The notes under the pieces were generated by a model. The model searched no databases. It was not told the DNA's origin and worked only from the letters and a program-made list of their open reading frames with translations. Below are positions 56,302-64,000 of a stretch of DNA of 64,000 nt, one piece after another; within the stretch, counting starts at the first letter, position 1; each line of letters starts with the position of its first letter. Origin of the DNA: Tenebrio molitor (taxonomy: Eukaryota > Arthropoda > Insecta > Coleoptera > Tenebrionidae). Position numbers and translations under genes: made by a program. Location: assembly GCF_963966145.1 (NCBI RefSeq), contig NC_091046.1, positions 28,768,001 through 28,832,000 on the forward strand. Reading direction: 5' to 3'.

Positions 56302-56905
56302 TATGGCGGCCAAAAAATTTTGGCCGTCACTTTCTTGACATTCAAGTAAAGTGTAAATAAACCTTAAGGAATCGTAACCCCACTTTCGATTCTTGTCATT
56401 TTGACAATCAATTTACACTGTTTGAAGCTCAGATATTCCAAAAATCTGATATGAATAAACAAAATTAGAGCAATCGTACATAGATAACCTGAGGTAAACG
56501 TTCTGTGTAGTAGAAATGACAAAATAATTTTGAGTTTTCAAATTTACCACCCAAAAAATAACTTTTATAATCAAGACGGTAATCATGATGACAATAAAGT
56601 ACGGATTACAGTTTTTTTTTTTGAATTGACAGTACAGTTGGCTTCAAAAAAAACGGGAATTGAAATCTGACCTAATGTGAATTGGAAATTTAATTTGTCA
56701 ATTTATGTCAATTTGTATCCGTTTGACAGTAGTATTTCTGACACATAAGTGCAGTTTTTTAACCTAAACTCTAAAAGGCCGTTTCAAACTATAAAAATTT
56801 AATAAAATCTGACAGAACTTTTTCTGACAGTTCCCGTTTTTTTTTGAAGCCAACCGTACTATGCCGGCCAAAAAATTTTGGCCGTCATTGTCAAGAATAC
56901 GTTCG
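56302..56905. repeat. Two direct copies of a GGCCAAAAAATTTTGGCC palindrome bracketing a MITE
   Basis: The motif lies at about 56310-56327 and 56871-56888, both with CTATG upstream and GTCA downstream. Being self-complementary, it also works as an inverted end. The interval holds the MITE at 56635-56856 and an otherwise plain 300 bp. Confidence 0.5.
56635..56856. repeat. 222-bp TA-target MITE
   Basis: CAGTTGGCTTCAAAAAAAACG and its inverted partner form the ends; TA is at 56633-56634 and 56857-56858. Confidence 0.8.
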
Positions 56906-57455
56906 TAGTTCTAGAATCCCTAAACAAAGTTCTAACCTTATGATCAGACATACGTAATTTTTTTCATGCCACACTTTGATGACAGGTTTTTTGAATCACA
57001 CGTTATGAAAATAACTATTGCACAAGGTTTGAATGGTGGGAAACGATCTAGGAGGACGCCCTGAGGCTATCTAGCCAGAAAAAACGGGAACATTCCAGAA
57101 GTAGCTAAAGTGAACAATTACCTTCTAGGTCATCCTTATCGATTGCTTTGGCTTTTTCTGTTCCCTCTCGCGAAAACCCAGTTTCCTCGAACTTCTCCTA
57201 CGGAAAACTCCAGCTTGGGTGGTTTTCCAGGCGGTTTGCCGATTTTTGCGCACATAAGCCACATGTGCTATTTGGCATTTACATCCTCGATCCTCGTCCA
57301 GTTTGACAGTTGCCAAAAATCCGTTTTAAATTTAGTTTTCACGTGACTGCAGTTAGGAAATTCTCTCTAACCTTTACACAACGAAGCTTTTCCCCACAAC
57401 AAATAGACAAATAGACGAGAGGCCCATTAGTGAAGTTAGGTTTGTGTTTTAGAGA

Positions 57456-57579
57456 ATGTATCGGGCCAGAGCGATAGTCAGTGGCATCAACGGAGGCCAC
57501 GGCCTCTTCACCGGATGGCTCCTGGCGAAGAACGTAACGCCCGCCATCAGCTGTGCCACTGTTAGAAACTATAATGTAT
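57456..57579 (+). CDS. Candidate first coding exon of a mitochondrial protein (or a gene fragment)
   Basis: From an ATG at 57456 the frame gives about 41 residues, MYRARAIVSGINGGHGLF then TGWLLAKN and CATVRNYN, before a possible donor at AAT|GTATAT (57580). The peptide has arginines and lysine, no acidic residue and an arginine near its end, as in mitochondrial targeting sequences. Codons are GC-ending, unlike the AT-rich neighbourhood, which is typical of a strongly expressed gene. I do not recognise the protein and no second exon is apparent. It may be the start of a gene with a long intron, or a stranded duplicate. The frame stays open to 57719, but that extension looks incidental. Confidence 0.35.
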
Positions 57580-57804
57580 ATATTACCTGTTGCTTCCAAG
57601 TCGTTCCTCAATGGGAGATACAGCCAGAATGTCAAGGATATGTACCGGGTGTCCCATCACTTGTGTCCCGTAGGAAAATGACTTTAAAACTAAATTATAT
57701 TTATATGAAGGTATTATAGATGCATAAATACTGTTCACCGCCACAAAAGTTGGGTATTACTTTTTTGTTAAAATTAATTACCTAGGTGCAGCAGGCAAAA
57801 AACT

Positions 57805-58236
57805 ACCACTTTAAAAATTAAACTTTGTTCGATGCAGTTCAAATTTAGTATATGTTATGAAATAGTTATAGAGAAATAAAATCCGTAATTAGAATTTAAT
57901 TAAAATGTTTTGATGTAAAGATATTTGGTTAATTTAATTTGGGTTAAGTTTGTGGGTATTATTCTTGTCCGCAATTTATGGTACGAAGACCATTTAAGAG
58001 GGTTCCAGCGGTACCTGCCTGTGTGGTACGGCGTCAAATACACTACAACCCCTCATAAATCTTCGTCTGCAATAAATTTTCATAAAGTAGAACGGCCCAA
58101 ATTAATTTAACCAAATATCTTTACATTAAAAAATGTTAATTAAATTCTAATCACGGATTTTATTTCTCTATCATTTTTTCATAAAGTATACTAAATTTGA
58201 ACTGCAGCGAACAAAATTTAATTTTTAAAGTGATAG
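57805..58236. repeat. About 430-bp MITE with ~155-bp TIRs
   Basis: The arms 57805-57960 and 58085-58236 are reverse complements (CCACTTTAAAAATTAAAC, AGAGAAATAAAATCCGT, AAAGATATTTGGTTAATTT). The 120-bp centre is unrelated and slightly GC-richer. Confidence 0.8.
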
Positions 58237-58239
58237 TAC

Positions 58240-59100
58240 AGCCGCCCGAAAAAGAATCGAGCCGATCCTCTGCAAGGAAATAATCACCAATCCATATTTC
58301 GACAAAGGGACCTGACCACTGTCATAAACTCAAATTTAATCTCCAACATTTTCAGGCAGTTCGATATACGAGGACAGTACCATTAGTTTTTGTCCTTTAT
58401 TTAAACGGTGTTGACTGACAAATGAAAAACTGTAGAGTTTTTATTGTGCATTTCAACGTTTAATGACGAATATAATTCGGTTGCATTTTTTTTTAATTGT
58501 TATACAATGACGTTTATTGGTTAAAAAATCGTATGATTACGAATAACAAATAAACAAAAATTAATATGCTAAAAAGATTTTCACTTATAATCTCCCAAGT
58601 GAGTAGATTTATTATCGAAAAAAAATTCCAGTAATTAATCTATTCACAAGGGTTGATTCGATAAGAAAATCGCACGACACAAAGAAAAATTTAAACAAAA
58701 ACCATATAATTTTCCTTAAATCAAAATCCCAAATTTTCTATAGTCGTCTTTGGAATGTGTTGTTGTGTTGTATCATTCAGGTTTTGGAGATTAACAGCGT
58801 TTAAAAATTATCGGGTATTCATTTAAATTTCCGCTCAATGTTGGCGTGAAAAGTCGATTGTGAACGCACCATTCGTGTAAAAGCACAAATAACGGTAAGA
58901 TTTAAACAACTGATTTGTGATCCGTAATCCGTAGTGCGTTTACAATCGACTCTTCTACCCCAAATTTGACCGGAAGTTTAAATGAACACCCGATAGATAA
59001 AATTAAAACAAAAAATACAAAACGAAGCAAGGCCAATGTGTGGTGCCAGTTTCAATAGTTCTTAAAAGAGCGCAACGTCAAGTTGTATAGTTCCTTGATT
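58240..59100. other. No gene; degenerate MITE copy at about 58805-58995
   Basis: Only one feature is recognisable: a decayed third copy of the 14112/47860 family, with CGATTGTGAACGCACCATTCG and GATTTGTGATCCGTAATCCG. The remainder is AT-rich and blank. Confidence 0.5.
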
Positions 59101-59103
59101 CTA

Positions 59104-59345
59104 CAGGGTGAGCAACAATAACTGTTTCAGTTGGCAATAACAAGTTTTACATGAAATTTTCAAGAGTGTGAATTGTATCTATTTCGGTTTGTTTAATTGA
59201 CATTATTGACAGCTGGCATACTTTTCAAATTTAAACGTCTTAGTTTGTGTAATCTTTTATTAATAAAATGGTTTTCTCTTTGAAACATGACATAAAAGTC
59301 ACCAAAATTTATTGCCAACTCAATCAGTAATTGTTACTCACACGG
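59104..59345. repeat. 242-bp TA-target MITE
   Basis: CAGGGTGAGCAACAATAACTG and CAGTAATTGTTACTCACACGG are inverted, with TA at 59102-59103 and 59346-59347. Confidence 0.78.
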
Positions 59346-61020
59346 TACTATGCTGTTGAAGGGGTGGACTGGAAACATGAAACGCAAAAATGGGGACAAT
59401 TATTAAGAGGCTGTTATAAAACTAATGTGGAACTCCACAGCCAAACTGTGAAAAGAAAAATTATCAACAAATTAGCTCTTATTAATTTTGCTTGGGTATG
59501 TAATATGTAAAATATCAGAAAATTTTTGAGTTGCTAGGCAGTTATTAAAAGTTCTAATTCATTCATTGGCTGATTTTGAGTGCCGTGCGATTTTCTATTG
59601 AAATCTTAAAATAAAGAAACTCCAGCTAGATGTAAAGTGTAAACTATGACAATAAACTTGACTTTTTTAATAAGTAATAAAGAAATTTGCTATAAATAAA
59701 ACTATGTACAAAAAAAATTAAAATGAAATTAGATTACCACCAAAATAAATAGTAATACATAATAGATATTAATAGCAAACTAAACATTCTTCCTGGTGAA
59801 ATCGTGCTAATACAACTATAGGCGAAACAAATGACCGATGGTGGCGCTGCAATCGTGACAAATATGGCCGTCGTAAGAAGTACATTACGTTATTTCGTTT
59901 CTGTTTTTGTTATTGTGTACGATGGTGTACCTTAGTTTTGAGGATGTTTTTTCTTATTTGGAGGCAGTACCCTCATCTCAGTGTGTTGGGAAAGGGCAGA
60001 GAGTCTTAAAAATTGTCACCAGAGTGGTTTTATTTGCTCTGTTCCTGAAAATTTAAGCATCCATGCTTTATGTCTATCAACTTTTTCTTTTAATCCAAAT
60101 CTGTTAAAATGTAGGTACCAATTTAATGAAAAACTAAGGAAGATTAAACATTCATATTGAATGAACTTTTGCGGTTATAGATTTACTTGTTAGTTATTAG
60201 CCGTTGACGATTGTTTTAAAGGGAGTCACCGAGTTCGACCACGATTCCAAATTTGTGTTAATCTGATGGTCGAGTTCGGCCACCGACCGCTACCAAAGGG
60301 ATTAAGATTTTCCAGGTACTGACGGGGGGCCAAAGAGACCAAATTCATTAGCTTGGAGGTTGAAAAAATAAGTGGTGGGACGTTGGCATATTTAAATGTA
60401 GAAGCAATTACTGATTTTATTTAGTTTTGTATTATATGCCAATCATTTCATTCGAAATTTAATGAATGCTTTTATAACACTCATCCAAATATATTTCAAT
60501 TCCTATCTGTGTTAAAAGATTTCCAGTGTGAGGTTTATATTAAAATACACACTGCTAACCGTTTTGTAAAAAAAAGTACGTAAAGACATAGCTGAGAAGC
60601 AAAAATTAGTAAACACTAAAATTGCTGCTTGTTATGTACCTACATAATGTTATTACTAAATTCGAATTTATAGAATGTGTATCTTGTAAATTTCAACCAC
60701 ATTAACTTTTCTTGTGAAATTGTTGTATCTTGTCCAGAACCAACAGGTAAAATCCGATCCCCTGGGTAATTAGATAAGTCAGGTAGCGTGGTCCAACCCG
60801 TATATGCACTTAATCCCATACCCTTCAGAATACTTAGAAAACACAGGTAACGTGGTCGAACTCACATACGCCCGTTTTAAATACGCAGCAGGCCAAGATA
60901 TTTTTTTATTAGATTGCAGTCAGGTCCTGTCACATACTACGTGACAAAGAAAGGTAAACACCCAGTACTTATAGTTTTATTTCAATAAGTTTTTGCGGGC
61001 AAATGTGTTTTGGGTCAGAT
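59346..61020. other. No supported gene; weak coding-like stretch at 59922-60140
   Basis: On the + strand 59922-60140, in shifted frames, gives YLSFEDVFSYLEAVPSSQ and SVPENLSIHALCLSTFSFNP, which read like protein rather than random AT-rich DNA. I cannot name the family; a transposon-related fragment is likely. Near 60770-60880 two direct copies of an AGGTARCGTGGTC motif occur. 60882-60955 resembles the first 80 bp of the window. Confidence 0.3.
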
Positions 61021-61029
61021 AAGAATAAA

Positions 61030-61190
61030 TAACTATTTTGAACCAAATAAAGGCACAAAGGGACCAGAAAATCATAGTTTGGATTGAATATTTTCCATAT
61101 ACGTACAGTTTTAAAGTAATTTCAAATGACTAATGCCATAAAAGTGCTGTTGCAAAGGCAAAGTGGTTTTTTGCAACTTGAATTAACTTT
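61030..61190 (-). repeat. Antisense partial copy of the 611-1016 MITE
   Basis: CCAAATAAAGGCACAAAGGG through GTGGTTTTTTGCAACTTGAA is the reverse complement of 828-980. Confidence 0.7.
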
Positions 61191-61376
61191 AGTAAATAGT
61201 AAATACACATGTAACAACCACGAGGTATACTTCACAAAGTAATTCAACCAGGTTCCGCCAGAGGTCACTTTAGAACATTTCGTTCTAAGGTTCTCGATTA
61301 TAAAAGGTAACGACAACGGTTGCGCCAATATTTCCATCTCACTTAATTTGGAGTCTATGCAAGTTAATCTGTTCGC

Positions 61377-61418
61377 CACGATACAAACATCCCGTGACAC
61401 GATACAAACATCCCGTAA
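61377..61418. repeat. 21-bp tandem duplication
   Basis: CACGATACAAACATCCCGTGA is followed at once by the same 21 bases with one change. In the minus-strand ORF 61122-61529 this appears as a repeated RDVCIV; I do not recognise that ORF as a gene. Confidence 0.8.
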
Positions 61419-61799
61419 AATTCTGTATACTTCTGTCTTTGTCACACTCACGGCATTTGTCGATATGTCCTCTCTTTTAATTTGGAGTCTCAAAAATGAA
61501 CAATGAGTTGTCGCTACCTTATTTATCATCGGGAACCTTATTTCGTTCGCCTATCCATTTTACCCAAGACTGTAAAATCTTGCCTGACTGAACCGGGGAT
61601 TTCCGTTAGGGACAAATAATGGTTGTCTTGTTAAAATTACCTGAATTCTGTATTCTAAAAATCTAAAATTCACGGAACAGCTTAGCAGTACGTTGTTAAT
61701 TACAATACATTACAATATCAGGTAAACATGTATTAAAAAAAATCAATCTTCTTTTTCCAAGAAGAAATGGACTCGTTACAGTAAATGTGGCAATATTTT

Positions 61800-61955
61800 T
61801 TAATTGTAGTATGTAGTTTATTTAATGAGTTCGTGTGTAAATTGGGCTTTTTTGGCATGAGTGGGCCCACAATTGAAAAGTTGTGACATTTATCAAAATC
61901 TGTTCACACAGGAGAAAATAATTCTCCAATTCTGACAGTGTCGAACAAAAAAAAA
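61800..61955. repeat. Dispersed repeat copy
   Basis: GAGTTCGTGTGTAAATTGGG, GGCATGAGTGGGCCCA and CTGACAGTGTCGAAC match the family at 18040-18330 and 49060-49190, mostly in inverse order. Confidence 0.6.
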
Positions 61956-62232
61956 TTCTATGTATCCCAATAGTCTGCAAATATTTCATTTATGTTATAT
62001 CCATGGCTATGAGAGAGAAAAATCAAAGCCATGTTGCCATACGTTATTTGAGGTAAAACGAACACAAAATTACTACTTGAAAATGCTGGAAATAATAAAC
62101 AAAATAATTGTAAACCTGATTAGTGATTACAGTCGTTCAGAATTATTATGCCACTTGCTATAGGGCATTCATTTTAAACGTTGGGTAAAGTAAGTAAAAA
62201 ATAAATAATAAAATACGTAAACAAATAAAAAA

Positions 62233-62433
62233 TTAATCGTCATCTGAATCAAATTCACTAGTTGATTCACCAGTATTGGCAACAAATGTTAATGGTTTCA
62301 CTTGGTTTTCTAAAAGTTTATCTCGATCCCACCATTCTTTAATTTTGGACCCGAATATATTGAACACAGTTTTAGATTTACTGAGTTTCGGACAAGTGTC
62401 AAAGCAGGCAAGTTTTATTACAAAACCCAACAT
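62233..62433 (-). CDS. Unrecognised C-terminal-like ORF with acidic tail
   Basis: The minus-strand frame reads LACFDTCPKLSKSK, KIKEWWDRDK and then an acidic end SEFDSDDD before the stop. A terminal acidic tail like this occurs in last exons and in some transposases (pogo/CENP-B type). No upstream exon is visible and there is no confirming evidence, so it may be a real last exon, a fragment or chance. Confidence 0.25.
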   Translation of the reverse strand: MLGFVIKLACFDTCPKLSKSKTVFNIFGSKIKEWWDRDKLLENQVKPLTFVANTGESTSEFDSDDD

Positions 62434-64000
62434 TTAAAATGAATGCACTATAGTAAAAGACAAATAGTCAAAATCTTTTTTAATATTTAAAATAAACGAT
62501 GGGATGTAACATACAGAATAGAAACCGAGAGGACTAATTCTTTCTATTTATTTTATTCGAATAACTTAACAACTACACCTTTCAGCTGAAGAACAAGAAA
62601 ACAAACAATATCAAAAACAAAACAGCAATAAAACAAACAAAAAAGAATCATCACACAATTAAATCCATGTGATTTCAATTGAAAAAATGATTTGTTATCT
62701 AACTGCATTTATATTTATTTCATTCATACATAACCAAATTTAGCAATAGCGAAGCATTGTCTGGTGCGGGCATATTGATGATTTTCGGTAAGGAAAATTT
62801 TTCTGCCTGGGAATTCTATTATAAAACAACTTGTCACAGGTAGTTCGGGGAAGGGTTTAGTTACCTATATTTGTAAATTCTTTCTTGTAGTAATTTTAGC
62901 TCAGTTCAGTATGGTTTGCTTTGGTGAATAAAAGTATGTTTTAAAATCCGCTTTTGGTGCTTTTATTTTCGCTAATAAGAACACAAGTAGTGTAAGATAC
63001 AAATAAGTTTCATTAAAAATTAAATGGCACAATTGTTCACTATTTCTGTTGCATCTCTTTAATATTGATCTTAATCAATTTTCGATCGTTACACATGAAT
63101 TTATCATTATATGGGATAAAATACTTGTAGTTGAAAAATAAATAAGACTCAGATAAAAGCAGAATTCACTATTTTGTAATCGGTATACCAAAATTTACAA
63201 CTATGTCATAAAACCCTCAATGGTATGGAAGCAAGACTCCCCGTTTACGGCACCTAACAGCTAAAACTAGTTCAAACAGTAAAAGAAACATAAGCCCTGA
63301 TTAATTTATTATACTTGACGATTATTTCACGATTATTGAGATTCTTATTTACTTGCTTATTTATTTGCTTGGCCATTTTAACCTCCCCGCCCCCATGTTG
63401 TTTTAGTTTTGTTTAATAAAGATACTTTACCTCTGCAAATTTACCCAGAATTTTCTTACCTATTGTAACGATCTATTTTATTACGTTCATTTTGATTTTT
63501 TCTATCAAGCACACCGGTTATTTCGATTGTGTATTATCTTATTGAAGATTCAATTCATCATATTAAAATCAAAAATTTCGTTAACGTCTATCCATCAGTG
63601 TAACTCTTTCGTGATAATTTTATAATGCTGAACAAAATAAATTGGTGATTAATTTTTTAAAGCAAACTCTTTATAGTAACTAATAAATACGTTTCACATT
63701 ATTTAAAATAATTCGAATTGTGTCAATTTGTTGTAAAAATGCATAAATCGAGATTGGGAATGGCATCAGCTTTGCAAATCAATGCGATGTTCAAGTCAAT
63801 TGTTATATCACTACTTACTGATAATAATTTTTTTTATTAGCTCTATAATTCAATTTTTTTTGGAGACATTGTTATCCGTTACAAATCTAAAAAACCACCA
63901 ACACTGGATTTTACCTAGAAAATACAACCGGCAACGTTGTACCTATGCTTATAGTTGACTTTTGACATGGGGGAAATAGAAATGTTTGATTAGGATGATG
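62434..64000. other. No gene or paired repeat recognised
   Basis: AT-rich, with short ORFs only and no TA-flanked inverted ends. Compared with the rest of the window it is strikingly poor in recognisable repeats. Confidence 0.4.

Noticed and set aside
57125..57316. Minus-strand ORF starting near 57316 as a divergent partner of the 57456 exon
   Set aside because: Its first codon is TTG, and the peptide has no recognisable similarity.
61122..61529. 135-codon minus-strand ORF
   Set aside because: It runs through a MITE copy and a 21-bp tandem repeat and has no recognisable domain; too weak to call a gene.
1..64000. CRISPR arrays, operons or bacterial promoters
   Set aside because: No regularly spaced short repeats with unique spacers; the spliced genes are eukaryotic.

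Overview
The window is AT-rich eukaryotic DNA and looks like insect nuclear DNA. Supporting signs are about 50-60 bp GT-AG introns, one complete axonemal dynein heavy-chain gene, DUF4817-type mariner and Tc1 transposases, Ty3/gypsy and non-LTR remnants, P-like and hAT-like elements, and very many TA-flanked MITEs. A beetle is my guess from the repeat style, not a proven assignment. All family names are from recall; no search was run.

Layout. 1-3700: repeats only (tandem MITEs, two long foldback palindromes, a MITE inside an older MITE). 3755-4790: a two-exon secreted Kunitz-type protein with a MITE in its intron and another starting 15 bp after its poly(A) signal. 5561-12700: a possible solo LTR, a non-LTR reverse-transcriptase fragment split by an hAT-like element with a perfect 8-bp target duplication, and a decayed minus-strand Ty3/gypsy element lacking its RT core. 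12700-26535: GC-rich patches, an internally deleted mariner with TA-flanked ends, a second broken mariner split by a MITE, two smaller mariner fragments, many MITEs, and an element with 138-bp tandem units that ends about 190 bp before the dynein start codon.

26721-45960 (+): a 60-exon outer-arm dynein heavy chain of the DNAH5/DNAH8 group. My hand model uses GT-AG introns, keeps phase throughout and gives 4603 residues, the normal family length. All four nucleotide-binding loops are present. Its largest intron holds an antisense Tc1-like element.

46137-51770: a composite element with roughly 550-600 bp inverted arms enclosing a broken THAP/P-like transposase, which is split by a 2.3-kb hAT-like element with an 8-bp target duplication. 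A non-LTR 3' fragment, a tRNA-like SINE remnant and two abutting MITEs also lie inside. 51795-64000: nested MITEs, a head-to-head pair of TIR elements forming a palindrome, a second P-like fragment, a candidate first exon of a mitochondrial protein (57456), and a repeat-poor right end with one weak minus-strand ORF.

The only genes I judge functional are the dynein and, probably, the Kunitz protein. They have no evident functional link. The rest is layered transposon history, and several nested insertions can be ordered in time from empty sites.
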